Below are positions 43,777-53,949 of a DNA stretch of 64,000 nt, piece after piece. The DNA comes from Balaenoptera acutorostrata. Taxonomy: Eukaryota; Chordata; Mammalia; Artiodactyla; Balaenopteridae. The notes beneath the pieces were generated by a model. The model saw nothing but the letters and a program-made list of their open reading frames with translations, was not told the origin of the DNA and did no database searches. Both the position numbers and the translations under genes were made by a program. Positions within the stretch are counted from its first letter, which is position 1. Each line of letters starts with the position of its first letter. The stretch spans positions 46,209,937-46,273,936 of the forward strand of contig NC_080064.1 in assembly GCF_949987535.1 (NCBI RefSeq), written 5' to 3'.

Positions 43777-44502
43777 GGTCTCTTCTCTTCTCCCTGACAC
43801 TGCCCTGTTCCTCTGGCAGCCAAGCTTGTTCCCGTTCCTCCTTGCACTCTTTGCACCCTCTGCTCCCCTGCCTGGGACCCTGTGCCCCCAGAACCTGGCC
43901 CAATCGCTCCTGCTTGTCATTCATTCAGATCTTGGCCACGAGTCTCCTTGATTACTCAACCTAAATTAGTTCCTTCAGGTCCACCACCTTCTCTCTCTAT
44001 CACATATGCTGTTTTTCTTCTTTCTAAAAAATTCTTTTAAATTGAAGTATAGTTAATTTACAATGTTGTGTTACTTTCAGGTATACAGCAAAGTGATTGT
44101 TATACGTATATATATATTCTTTTTCAGATTCTTTTCCATTACAAATTATTACAAGATATTGAATTTAGTTCCCTGTGCTATACAGTAGGACCTTGTTGTT
44201 TATTTTATATATAGTAGTGTGTATATGTTAATCCAAAACTCCTAGTTTATCCCCACCCCCTCCCCCATCCCTGTTGGGTAACCGTAGGTTTGTTTTCTAT
44301 GTCTGTGAGTCTATTTCTGTTTTGTAAATAAGTTCATTTGTATCATTTTTTTTTTTTAGATTCTACATATAAGTGACATCATGATATTTGTCCTTCTCTG
44401 TCTGACTTACTTCACTTAGTATGATAATCTCTAGGTCCATCCATGGTGCTGCAAATGGCATTCTTTTTTTCCTTTTTATGGCTAACATTCCATTGTATAT
44501 AT

Positions 44503-44689
44503 GTACCATATCTTCTTTTTTTAAAATTAATTTTTATTGGGGTACAGTTGCTTCACAATGTTTTGCTGGAAAAATATGGAACTCTTCACGAATTTGCATG
44601 TCATCCTCGCACAGGGGCCATGCTAATCTTCTTTGTATCATTCCAATTTTAGTATATGTGCTGCTGAAGCGAGCACAGTACCACATCTT
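44503..44689 (-). mobile_element. U6/L1 chimeric retroposon with TSD
   Basis: On the minus strand, in order: TSD gtaccac..., full-length U6 (44676-44570), a short L1 3' end (aacattgtgaagcaactgt...caataaaaattaat; 44569-44523), a short A-run, then the second TSD copy. The direct repeats are gtaccatatctt (44503-44514) and gtaccacatctt (44678-44689), with one mismatch. Fused U6-L1 copies of this kind are known products of template switching by L1 reverse transcriptase. Confidence 0.9.
44570..44676 (-). pseudogene. RNU6P: U6 spliceosomal snRNA retropseudogene
   Basis: Full 107-bp match in outline to U6, from GTGCTCGCTTC to CCATATTTTT on the minus strand. I count about seven differences from the standard U6, mostly C-to-T/G-to-A changes, including the ACAGAG box reading ACAAAG and CTGCGCAAGG reading CTGTGCGAGG. 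The U6 promoter elements (PSE, TATA) are not expected, because the flank is L1 sequence. It should be non-functional. Confidence 0.95.
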
Positions 44690-44769
44690 TTTTAATCCAT
44701 TCCTTTGTCGATGGACAGTCAGGTTGCTTCCATGTCTTGGCTATTGTGAATAGTGCCTACTGTTTTTCT

Positions 44770-46090
44770 GCTTATAGCACTTTTTACTCTAGAACAATCT
44801 CGTTCCTTTGTTTATTGTCTATTCATGAGTGGAGAGTCTGGGTCTTTAAAAAGGTTGATGTTGATCCCTGGCCAGAATTAGCCTCTTTCTAACCTTGTCC
44901 ACTCCTGTTTGGTCTTGGTTTTATTCCTTACCAGGACCCTCCTGTCCTCTGACCCCGCCAGCCCTCACATTTGCAGCCAGAGGGCTGTCACCCAAGCCAC
45001 AAGTAGCCTGGCCCCCTCGCTGTCCCCCCTACTGCCTGGCTGTCCGTCCTGTGCCACTCCCTGTCCCCTCTGCCTCCCCCTTACAGAGCTGGGCCTCACA
45101 CTGCCTGCCGTGCCCCAGCTAGAGGCTGTCTCTTCCCTGCCACCCAATCACTCCTGCCCTAAGCACGTCCGCACCCCTCACCTCCGCAGAGGCCTTCAGC
45201 AACCACAGGGCCCTGTTTGGATGCAGCAGGAGTTGCCACTGTTGTGCTTGTGGTTAGGGGAAACCATGAGGCCATTTTTGCATAAACAACCATTAAGCTA
45301 GAGCCACGCCAGCACACATATAGCTTAGAACAAAGTGATGGCAACAGAAAAACTTAAATGCAGCCTGACAGTGTGAATCATGTTCATTTTTATCTGCTTG
45401 GTTTTATGTTTAAAAGTTGCAACCTTTCAGGTGGCCATCCATGACCAGGTGTGTCTTCATTCAAGCCCTTTGGCCAAAAGTTGAACAGAGCAGACAAATG
45501 TGGGACTCCATGGGAGACAGCTCCCAGGTTCAATTTAACTCATGTCTACTGAGCACCCACAATGTTCTGGATCTGTGCAAATGCAAAATATGTCTATTCC
45601 TGCCCCAGTGAGCTCTTCCCTTGTGCCTGGAATGCCTTGTTCCCTGTGAACCCGAGCTGGTTTCTTGCGATCACTGCCTTCTATTCCAAGAAGCCGTTTC
45701 CTTAGTGAGGCGTCTTGAGCCTTTCAGGGGCCAGGGAGATGAGAAGTTGCTGAGTCTGGCTAGACTGTGAGTGATCATCCGTGGGAGGCCTCCTTGGAGT
45801 ACCACAGACTCCAGCCTGTTCAACATCTTGATCCATGGATGAAATGAAGCCCTGGTGGTAGACAGTTGGCGTGTTTACCTGGAAGTGTCTGTCCTGGAAC
45901 TGGGTAGAAAGTCCTGTCTGCCACCACTGGGAGCTTCCCGCAGCTCTCTTGTCCACCCGAAGCCTGGGTCCTTGTCCTCAAGCTTGACGTGGGCTCTGCC
46001 AGGGCCGCCTGGCCAGTCACGGCGGGGATCTCTTACCCCTGGGACCAGTGCAGGCCCTTCCTGGTTAGGATGATTTCCTGTGTCCTTCAA
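44770..46090. other. ACOT11 intron 1, no exon recognised
   Basis: L2-like pyrimidine-rich text at 44890-45180 ('accaggaccctcctgtcctc'), otherwise unrecognised. Frames up to 130 codons have no support. Confidence 0.4.
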
Positions 46091-46091
46091 C

Positions 46092-46175
46092 GATGCCTTG
46101 GCTTTTTTTTTTTTAATTGAAGTATAGTTGATTTACAATGTTGTGTTAGTTTCAGGTGTATAGCAAAGTGACTCA

Positions 46176-46230
<55 letters not shown>

Positions 46231-46515
46231 ATCTATGTATTCTTGTGTGTATATGTATATATGTATTCTTTGAGATTCTTTTCCATTATAGGTTATCACA
46301 AGATATTGAATATAGTTCCCCGTGCTATATAGTAGGTCCTTGTTGTTTATCTATTTTATATATAGTAGTGTGTATCTGTTCATCCCGAATTCCTAAGTTA
46401 TCCCTCCCCCCCCACCCTTTCCCCTTTGGTAACCATAAGTTTGTTTTCTATGTCTATGAGTCTATTTATGTATTGTATGGAATCTAAAAGAATGATATAA
46501 ATGCTTCAGCTTTTT
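46092..46515 (-). mobile_element. L1 3' end, antisense, 5'-truncated
   Basis: Body about 46107-46499: poly(T), 'aattgaagtatagttgattt' and 'ccgtgctatatagtaggtcc', ending near 'ggaatctaaaagaatgatat'. It is flanked by gatgccttggctttt (46092-46106) and aatgcttcagctttt (46500-46514). It contains a long (AT)n. Less diverged than the other L1 copies here. Confidence 0.93.
46179..46222. repeat. (AT)n microsatellite
   Basis: 44 bp of uninterrupted AT inside the L1 3' UTR. Confidence 0.97.
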
Positions 46516-46792
46516 TTTCTTTTTTTAAAGATTTATTTTTATTTATTTAGGCTGCACCGGGTCTTAGCTGCAGCACGCGGGATCTTCATTGCAGCATGCA
46601 GGACCTTTTAGTTGCAGCATGCGGGCTTCTTAGTTGCGGCACGTGGGTTTCTTAGTTGCGGCATGCAACTCTTAGTTGCGGCATGCATGCAGGGTCTAGT
46701 TCCCCAACCAGGGATTGAACCCGGGCCCCCTCCATTGGGAGCCGGAGACTCACCCACTGGACCACCAGGGAAGTCCCAATGCTTTGGCTTTT
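46500..46792 (-). mobile_element. CHR-type SINE variant with expanded tandem units
   Basis: The TSD aatgcttcagctttt (46500-46514) and aatgctttggctttt (46778-46792). Between tail and head there are about five imperfect units of the type cttagttgcggcatgc, more than in the sister copies at 16.5 and 23.4 kb. Confidence 0.92.
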
Positions 46793-46819
46793 TAACAACA
46801 TGGAGAGCTGACACTTTTC

Positions 46820-46995
46820 AAGCATTTTCTACAGGTCAGATCCTGGTCTAGACACTTTGTATATAATCTCATTGAATACTCACTATGATATTATTATTCC
46901 CATGTTACAGATGTGGAAAATGAGGTCAGAGTGGCTTAAGTAAGTGACTAAGTTTATCCAGGGAGACAGAGGCGGTGCCAGGATTCCAATGCAGG
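46820..46995 (-). mobile_element. MIR SINE, antisense
   Basis: 'acacttttcaagcattttct', 'gaatactcactatgatatta' and 'cccatgttacagatgtggaa' are MIR-like. Confidence 0.82.
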
Positions 46996-46999
46996 CTGT

Positions 47000-47849
47000 G
47001 TCCCGCTTGCCAGCCCCCTATGCCTTCCTGTTTTTCTTTCTTCTCTGTCTGCCCTGCTCATCACCTCTTCAGCAAGACTTTCTTGTGGGTTCAGATTCCT
47101 CTGAGACAGTTTAGGGCACATGGGGGTGGGAGTGGGACTAGGGCAGGAATGATAAGGTCATCTTGCAGCCAGAGAGCTTGAGGCCGAGGAAGGCCCTGGA
47201 ACATGGTGAGTGCCCAGCAGAGAACCACTGGCGCATCTGCTCAGCTCAGCAGCCCCTGCCAGGGAGCAGGCCAGGCCCAGCTCTGGGTCCCAGCCTTCCA
47301 CCTGGCGACTCGGGGCCTTGGAAGCGGCTCCTCGAGGGTTGGTGTCCCCTTGCTGGGCCTCCTGAGGCCCACTCTTCCTGTGGAGTAAAGGAAATGCGTT
47401 CTGTGGTGAAGTCACACCCACTCTCGCCACTCTGCTCTGCTTAGGAATGATTTCTTGAACACTTTGGAGGAAAGAAGTTGGTGTGTTGTATGAGGGGAGG
47501 GGAGCTGGGCGAGAGGACAGGAGAACTGGTGACCGGTGACCAGCTGGGGCCTTGGGGGAGTGTGGGGACCAAGCAGGGGACTGAGCCCGTAGGTGCTGCC
47601 TGAGGGGTTGGGGCAGGGGCCCCACCTGCTGGGGAGGGCAGACACCATCCCTCAGTGGAGGGGACTGCAGGGACTGGAGCAGCGACTGGGGCCTCCAGGG
47701 GGCCACGGGGCTGCCAGCTTCCTGGGGCAGGAAGTCCCAGCTGTGGCCAGAATCCCAAAGGGCTGAGAGCAGCTCCAGCCTGAGGAATGTGAGCAGTGGG
47801 GTAGTTTGGGAGGGGGCCCTTTCCTGCCTCCCTCACTTCTCTCTCTGGG

Positions 47850-47850
<1 letters not shown>
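47000..47850. other. ACOT11 intron 1, GC-rich unique sequence
   Basis: No repeat or exon was recognised. Minus-strand frames of 131 and 182 codons at 47158-47836 have proline/serine-rich content typical of chance in GC-rich DNA. Confidence 0.4.

Positions 47851-47852
<2 letters not shown>

Positions 47853-47895
<43 letters not shown>
47853..47895. repeat. (TG)n microsatellite
   Basis: About 21 uninterrupted TG units. Confidence 0.97.
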
Positions 47896-47897
<2 letters not shown>

Positions 47898-47954
47898 TCT
47901 CTTCCACTTGCTCTGTTCCCTACCAGTGTCTATTCTTTGACCTCATGGTTTTTC

Positions 47955-48060
47955 TATTCCCTTTCTCTCTTTCCCTTCTTTTCCTCTTTCTCTCTCTGTA
48001 ACCCCTTTCTCCTCCCCCCTCCCCTCTTCTCTTTCTCTCTCCCTCTCCCCCGTGCTCTCC
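47955..48060. repeat. Polypyrimidine (CT/CCT)n tract
   Basis: About 100 bp nearly pure C/T (tttctctctttcccttcttttcctc style), potentially H-DNA forming. The Arg/Glu-rich minus-strand ORFs across it are artefacts. Confidence 0.9.
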
Positions 48061-48155
48061 TGGAGGGGACAAGTGGTCCCTGTAACTGTTTCCAGCTCCA
48101 AGGTAAATGGACTTGCTTGCAGGATGGCCGGACCTGGCCCATCGCCTGGCCACCC

Positions 48156-48172
48156 GTTGCCATGGTGACTCA
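48156..48172. promoter_or_regulatory. RFX X-box-like site overlapping an AP-1 site
   Basis: gttgccatggtgac is one or two changes from the palindromic RFX X-box (GTTGCCATGGCAAC), and tgactca follows with overlap (48166-48172). It lies in unique DNA of intron 1. Confidence 0.5.
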
Positions 48173-48174
48173 GA

Positions 48175-48930
48175 TGTGGTGTCAGGCAGCAGCCTTGGCT
48201 GTCTGGCAGGCAGGGCATGAAGGGCTCTGATGAAGAGAGAGGCTGGCCCTATTCTTCACGGATCCTGAAGGGCTCACCCCACTGCCAGGGGCTCCCATGG
48301 CAGGGGGTTGCCCCTGAATGTGGGTTCCATGCTGGATACTATCAGAGGGGCCTGCCTGAGATGCCACATAGTGGGGGCCAGTCACACTTGGGGTCAGACT
48401 GCCTGTGTGCAGACCCCTCCTGCCCCTTTCTGGCGTCTGCTGGAGGTAGGGGGTGGGAGGTGGCACACAGCTCCAAGGAAGGAAGCTGCAGGGAGGCAGC
48501 TGTCAGTGGTGGAGGGGCAGGGGTAGCTGGACATGCCTGCGTCTGAGAGGGTCCTGTCTAGCTGTCCATGAGGTTTCCTCCCACTCCCCAAAGTTAAGGA
48601 TTTAGAAAGTACAGTTTTCAGCTGACAGACAGCTTGCAGTTTCTGCACTGGTGGTGGCACCTCACTCCCTCACAGGCTGCTGGCCTTGAGCATCCAGTAG
48701 GACAAGTGCCTGGCCCCTGGACTGTGCCGGGAGGAGGTCCTGATACCACCACTGTTTCCTGCAGAGGATGTGAGGGTCGATGGGGAGGAGAGCTTCCCTG
48801 AGGGCCCTGCCTGGCATGTGTGGGTAAGGAAGGGCCTGTGCCTGGCACTAATGCCTGGGATGCAGCCATAACTATCCTGCCTGTCAGACAAGAGAGAGGC
48901 ATTTACAGCAAAGTGCCCAAGCAGACTCAG
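48175..48930. other. ACOT11 intron 1, unrecognised
   Basis: Unique GC-rich DNA with no exon or repeat recognised. Confidence 0.35.
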
Positions 48931-48934
48931 CCCT

Positions 48935-48990
48935 TGAGTTAAACAGACTTGGGTTCAAGTCCCAACTCTGCCCTTTACTGGCTGTGTGAT

Positions 48991-49022
<32 letters not shown>

Positions 49023-49175
49023 CACACGCGCGTGCACCATACCCTTTCAGAGCCTCTGTTTTCCCATCTGTAAAATGGGAATAATAACAACATTTGACTA
49101 TTAGGGCTGTGTGAGGATTGAAAGAGAAAAGGCACAGAAAATGCTTAGCACCACACCTGGCACATATTAATAATT
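48935..49175 (+). mobile_element. MIR SINE with an internal microsatellite
   Basis: 'gacttgggttcaagtcccaa', 'tactggctgtgtgat', then a (GT)n/(GC)n tract, then 'cctctgttttcccatctgta' and 'agcaccacacctggcacat'. The repeat seems to have grown from the MIR word ctgtgtgat. Confidence 0.9.
48990..49037. repeat. (GT)n-(GC)n alternating purine-pyrimidine tract
   Basis: About 48 bp of strict alternation ending gtgcgcgcgcacacgcgcgt, which contains the perfect palindrome gtgcgcgcgcac. Strong Z-DNA and cruciform potential. Confidence 0.92.
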
Positions 49176-50312
49176 AAACAAGGGAGCACGATTGTTTTCA
49201 TTCTCACCTGCATACCTACCCTTTCAATTTTATAAACGAGGAAGCTGGGGCCAGAGAGATTTAAAAACTTGCTCACGTCCCATCGGTCATAGTTCTGCAA
49301 CACTCTGTGGGGACAGTGCCCAAACAATGCAGAGAAGCAGAACTGAGGATGAGGCTACTTTGAATCCCGGTCCCACACAGCCAGTCCCTGCAGGTTCCGC
49401 CTTGTTTTCAGGCCCCTGCTGCGCCCGCTCTGTGTAGCAGTGTCTCCCAGGTAACCCCTGTCTTGCTCTGTGCAGGAGGGGATCCACTCGGGCTGTCCTG
49501 TCCCTGTGGGCAGGCCCTTCGCAGACTCAAGAAGTGCTGGAATAAAAGGAGGCCTGAGCCACTGTGGTTTACAAGGCACTTTCTATACATTTCCTCCCAT
49601 CTCCACATTCTGGTTTCCAGGAGTGAGAAGGCTGCTGGGGGAAAGACAAGTCTGGTCCTGCCCAACTGCTTCGTCATCTCCAGCCTCCCTCACATCTGGC
49701 AGCACTTCACAGTTAGTCGGGTGCCCTCAGTTTCGGGATCTCCTTTAACCCTCACTAGTCTTGGATGGAGATGGGGTGGGGATTGTCCTCATCTTCTCAA
49801 TTACTTACTCAAGGTCTGCCCCACTTCAGGCCCTTTCACTTAAGACCTTGGATGGCACCCACTGCCTCAGTTTCCCCGTCCATACCAGCAGGCAGTTGTA
49901 TTCAATCTCTAAGCCCTTTTCAGTCTTGTGGTGATGAGGCAAGAGCTACCTTGTAGATAGAGGCAGGAGGCCTGCACTTAAGCCGCGGCTCTGTGGTTTA
50001 GAGCTGGGGGACCTTGGACTTGGGACTTCTGTGGGTCCCCTGTGTACCTTGCCAATGATAACACCTCAAATGTTTCCTGTGGATCAGATGAGATAGGAAT
50101 GGTTAAGCATTCAGGAAATGCCCTCCCTGCCCTCTCTGGCCCCTGGCTGGCTCTTCAGTGGGGCAGGAGGAATTCTCCAGATGATCCAGCTGAGGGTAGG
50201 TATCAGATTTCAGACAAGCTATTTTTACCCTCGGGGCATGGATGGAGGCAGGTGATGTTCAGTCTCTCTGTTCTAGGATGGGGTGAAGGGGGGAAAAAAG
50301 AGAGGGAGAAAA
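49175..50312. other. ACOT11 intron 1, no exon recognised
   Basis: MIR-like remnants at 49215-49300 and 49560-49800 ('tactcaaggtctgcccc') and 49960-50130 ('tttagagctgggggaccttgg'), otherwise unique. Confidence 0.45.
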
Positions 50313-50444
50313 AGGACTTCTCTGGTGGTCCAGTGGTTGACTCCGCGCATCCACTGCAGGGGGCACGGGTTCGATCCCTGGTCGGGGAACTAAGGTCCCA
50401 CACACCTTGCAGCGTGGCCAAAAAAAGAAAAAAAAAAAAAAAAA
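50313..50444 (+). mobile_element. CHR-type SINE, short form
   Basis: Head ggacttctctggtggtccag, body to agcgtggcc, and an interrupted A-tail. The direct repeats gatggggtgaaggggg / gaatggggtgaggggg flank it, but the left copy is some 20 bp away from the head, so the TSD is doubtful. Confidence 0.92.
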
Positions 50445-50539
50445 GAATGGGGTGAGGGGGCAGGGCCTCTAGTGGAGAACTTCTCCTGACCTCATGGCCT
50501 GTATTCTCCCTGCCTACATAGGGTGACATCAGTGGGAAT

Positions 50540-50990
50540 TGGAGACCCTCTGAACAAACTCATTCATTTGGTCCATGGTGAGCCAGACTCTGTGCTGGGC
50601 CCGGTGGACACCAGGTGTAAAGAGAGAGGGCTCCTACCTGGTGGATCTTCGCATCCGATGTCCACCAAATACTCCCACAATTAAATGAATGTTGTCACAA
50701 TGGAGAGCATTTAGAGCAGAGGTCCACGGGGCCAGGAGCATGAGGATGGGGGGAGAGAGAATGGAGCTGCGGGATGAGAAGGCCTTACGGAGGTGGAGAG
50801 GAGAGGGAAGAGTGCACCAGGCAGAGGGATTGCCGTGAGAAGAGTCCAGAAGTGGGCAGTGGCCTGATGGGTATGAGGAACTGAGAGATGGCCAGTGTGG
50901 CTGGTGGTACGGGTGTGATCAAGACTGGAGGCGTGGCCGGCGATCTGCCGGGGGCCTCGTGGGTCTTGTCAAGGAAGTCCTCCCATAAGC
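50540..50990 (+). mobile_element. L2 LINE fragment
   Basis: 'agccagactctgtgctgggc', 'aaatgaatgttgtcacaatg', 'gaagagtgcaccaggcagag' and 'agtgtggctggtggtacggg' are L2 3' wording. Confidence 0.8.
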
Positions 50991-51029
50991 CAAACACTTT
51001 CATGGTTGAAAAGAGTCTTGGAGACTCTC

Positions 51030-51135
51030 TAGTTAAATGCTCCATTTGACAGATGAGGAAACCGAGGCACAGAAAGGTAAAATAACTCATCCAACGTCTC
51101 CTGGGGGTGATGAGCTGATACAAATTCCACTTATA
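51030..51135 (-). mobile_element. MIR fragment, antisense
   Basis: 'tgacagatgaggaaaccgag' and 'cacagaaaggtaaaataac'. Confidence 0.75.
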
Positions 51136-51385
51136 TTCAGTTTTATAGGAAGGCACTGAACTGGAAATGCCTCATGAAGCTCTGCCTCCAAAGGAGGCAG
51201 GCTTAGCTCAGAATTTCAATTATGCCCCCAACCCCACTTCCCTTCTTTGACAGCTTTAGGGTCAGGGCAAGATGAGAAGGTTGGAGACCCTCCTATCCCC
51301 CTCTGTCCACACTGGGAGAGCACAAGAGCTGGCTGTCAGAAGGGGAGTGCCCACCGCCTGAGCAGGCTACCCCAGGCTGTGGGCT
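51135..51385. other. ACOT11 intron 1, unrecognised
   Basis: Nothing recognisable. Confidence 0.3.
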
Positions 51386-51560
51386 CTGGGTGGGGACTCA
51401 GGGCACTGGCCTCTGTTCTCTCCTCCGTCACTGACCGGCTGTATGACGTGGGGTAGTTTGCGTCCCCTCTCTGAGTTTCGGATGGAAGAATTTCTTCCAT
51501 CTTCTCCATCTCCGAGGCCTATGGAAGTGCTATAGAGATATAAATGTGGGCTTTGGCTGG
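51385..51560 (+). mobile_element. MIR-like fragment
   Basis: 'gggactcagggcactggcct', 'ccgtcactgaccggctgtat' and 'ctctctgagtttcggatgg' are a diverged MIR. Confidence 0.6.
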
Positions 51561-51565
51561 TAGGT

Positions 51566-51709
51566 CTGGGATTGTTTGTTTGTTTGTTTTGGGTCGTGCT
51601 GCATGGCTTGCAGAATCTCAGTTCCCTGACCAGGGATTGAACCTGGGTGACAGCAGTGAAAGCCCAGAATCCTAACCACTAGGCCACCAGGGAACTGCCC
51701 TGGGATTGT
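51566..51709 (-). mobile_element. CHR-type SINE, short form
   Basis: A perfect TSD ctgggattgt at 51566-51575 and 51700-51709. The tail is (TTTG)n rather than poly(T). Confidence 0.95.
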
Positions 51710-51734
51710 CTTAAACTCCGTCACTTCTCAGGTG

Positions 51735-51935
51735 TTCAGAAGCAATGCACTGGCTCTCAGCCTTGGTTTCCTCATCAGTAAAATGGGTAGAATAACAGTG
51801 CGTTGTAGAATAGATATGAGAATTACTGAAATAATACGTATGGAAGCTTCTAGCATAGAACTTGGTCCATAGTAGGTGTTCAATAAGTGCTAACCAAATG
51901 AATGGAATATAGGAGGTGCTTAGTAAAAAATAATG
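51735..51935 (+). mobile_element. MIR SINE
   Basis: 'ttggtttcctcatcagtaaa', 'atgagaattactgaaataat' and 'ccatagtaggtgttcaataag'. Confidence 0.88.
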
Positions 51936-52910
51936 GTTTAATTCTCTACCTTCCTCACCCCCAAATCTTGAAAAATGTCAAGTGCCAACACACCCTGTAG
52001 CTAGAAGTAAAATGAGGATGTGTGCATAGGGCACTGGAGACCATTATTTATCTTCTAGAATGAAGGTATGATCTGATTTGTATGACTATCAAAAGCCTAT
52101 GGAACAGGCCACCGACGTCCTCCCAGTCCTCAAGCTGGCATCACGGACGAGTGCATCCTCTTTTTACCCGAGAGTTTGGTTTTCACTACTGTCCTTTATA
52201 GCCTTGTCTACCAGGAATCTCAAGGCCACATGCAGTTCTCTATGGCAGCATCTTTGTGCACCTGGATTCCTAACATAATCGCTCCTCCCTTATTTTGTTC
52301 CTTAGCTCTGTTTGCATTTTGGACCCCTGTGTGTGTGCAGTCTGTGTGCATGTGCAGGCTGCCTCAGAGCCTTTTTTGGGAAGAAGACAGGGAATAGACT
52401 TGAAGGGGTGTTAGGGAGGTTGACAGATGCTCCTGCCTTGCTGGTGGGAAAACCACTGGGAGGCGGCTGGTCACTCTGAGAGCCTGGAGCCACCTCTGTG
52501 GAGACAGGGCACCAGCTTAGGCAGCTCCCTCACACTGCAGGGGTGCCTGGTTTTCATGAGGCCTGGCTGGCGGTGGGCCAAGGCACTTCTCCCTGCTGCC
52601 TGCCTGCCTTCCAGTTCCCACCCCCCGGGGAGAGGCCAGGCGGGAGAGTGGGGGGGCGGGCAGGGCTGTGCAGGATCTTGCACCCTGCACTTGAATCCCT
52701 GCACCACTATTGCTGGCTTTTTGAGTTCTCACAGAACCTCTCAAACCGGCTACCGGTCTTGCCTCCTCATGGGGTTGCCATGAGGTTCTGGTGAACTCAT
52801 ACATGAGAAAATACTAGGTAGACAGTCTGGTTTGAGCTCTGTTTAGGTGTCTCCCAGCTATATTTCTGTAGGAAGCCCAAACTCAGTTTATAATGCTAAC
52901 CTAAGTGCTC
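51935..52910. other. ACOT11 intron 1, no exon recognised
   Basis: Unique sequence. Frames of 63-118 codons at 52.3-52.8 kb overlap on both strands. 52800-52910 has a MIR-like trace. Confidence 0.4.
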
Positions 52911-52911
52911 A

Positions 52912-53110
52912 ATAAATGTGAGCCACGTGGCAGGCGTGTGCTAGGAGCTTTGAACACTTGATCTTGTTTAATTTCATCCCCACGATGACCCTGGATGTAG
53001 GTATTATAATCCCATTTTTACAGTTGAGGGAACTGTAGGTAGTCCGCAGAGGTAGGCTGAGCAGCCTGCCTGAAGTCACACAAGTTAGTTGTGGAGCCGG
53101 ACTTGGGTCC
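52912..53110 (-). mobile_element. MIR SINE, antisense
   Basis: 'gcaggcgtgtgctaggagct', 'atcccatttttacagttgag' and 'cctgcctgaagtcacacaag'. Confidence 0.88.
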
Positions 53111-53226
53111 AGGCCAGGCTGATGCCCAAGGGCAGCCCCGTGTCATGGTGGGTGAGCTGAGCGGTCACCCAGGCCAGCTCCTCCCCTCCAGGGTAGGTGG
53201 GCCTCCCCTGCTCTAGGCCTGTTCTT

Positions 53227-53646
53227 TGAGATGATTCTTTTTTGTTTTTGGGTGCTTTGGGTCTTTGTTGCTGTGCGCGGGCCTTCTCTAGTTGTAGTGA
53301 GCGGGGCCTACTCTTTGTTGTGGTGTGCAAGCTTCTCATTGCGGTGGCTTCTCTTTTTGTGGAGCACAGGCTCTAGGCGTGTGGGCTTCAGTAGTTGCAG
53401 CACGCGGGCTCAGTAGTTGTGGCACGCAGGCCCTAGAGCGTGTGGGCTTCAGTAGTTGCGGTGTGTGGGCTCAATAGTTGTGGCTCTCAGGCTGTAGAGC
53501 GCAGGCTCGGTAGTTGTGGTGCACGGGCTTAGTTGCTCCGCGGCATGTGGGATCTTCCCGGACCAGGGCTCGAACCTGTGCCCCCTGCATTGGCAGGCAC
53601 ACTCTTAGCCACTGAGCCACCAGGGAAGTCCTTCAAGATGGTTCTT
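53227..53646 (-). mobile_element. CHR-type SINE, extra-long form
   Basis: Body about 53239-53632 (394 bp), one of the two longest here (20.7 kb is 414 bp with its tail). The extra length is an additional copy of the 'gtgggcttcagtagttg...ggctcagtagttgtgg' unit. The flanks agatgattctt / agatggttctt serve as TSD with one mismatch. Confidence 0.93.
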
Positions 53647-53945
53647 GAAGGCACTAAGATGTCTCTGCTGGCTGGTCTCTACATTTTTGCGCTAATCATT
53701 GGAGGCCACGCCCTTCTCCAGGGGTCTTCCTTGGTTTCTGGGGACTCCTTGGCCCCTCCCTCTGTCTGCACCCAAACAGGTACCTAGTACTTTCCCCACC
53801 TGCTTCCCTTTGCCCCGGCCACTCCCGTCCCTGGAGTCCCTGCTGTTCCTGCTTCCCCTTCCTGCTGTTCTGCAGTCCTCCCTGTACCTCAGATGGTCCT
53901 CGTCATCAAGTCTCAGCTCCTAGGCCGCCCTTGTCATCACCCTTC
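53646..53945. other. ACOT11 intron 1, unrecognised
   Basis: An 84-codon frame starting in the SINE continues across 53640-53787 but has no splice acceptor or homology support. Confidence 0.35.
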
Positions 53946-53949
53946 TCCC

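Larger units (their letters stand above)
42980..44022. mobile_element. L2-like LINE segment, interrupted by a SINE
   Basis: 'gcagagtgatcttaaaatgc', 'aggtcagatcactctctcc' and 'gtaaaatccaaactcccctg' are the usual mammalian L2-type series. The SINE at 43298-43624 splits it. A 20-bp tandem duplication (acataggactcttccc twice) lies at 43738-43776. Confidence 0.6.
44028..44757 (-). mobile_element. L1 3' end, antisense (cetartiodactyl type), hosting a U6/L1 insert
   Basis: 'aattgaagtatagttaattt', 'acaatgttgtgttactttca', 'ccctgtgctatacagtagg' and 'gtccatccatggtgctgcaa' are antisense L1 3' UTR and ORF2 end. It resumes after the U6 insert with 'aatccattcctttgtcgatgg'. 5'-truncated and noncoding. Confidence 0.93.

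Noticed and set aside
44570..44676. U6 as a functional snRNA gene
   Set aside because: It has about seven substitutions, including in the ACAGAG box, lacks a U6 promoter context, and is fused to an L1 tail within a TSD.
47158..47836. Overlapping 131- and 182-codon minus-strand ORFs in intron 1
   Set aside because: Proline/serine-rich, overlapping in different frames, without conserved motifs or splice sites.
51240..51275. PPAR-type DR1 element in intron 1 (agggtcagggcaag)
   Set aside because: The second half-site is poor. It would be attractive for a fat-inducible gene but does not meet the consensus by eye.
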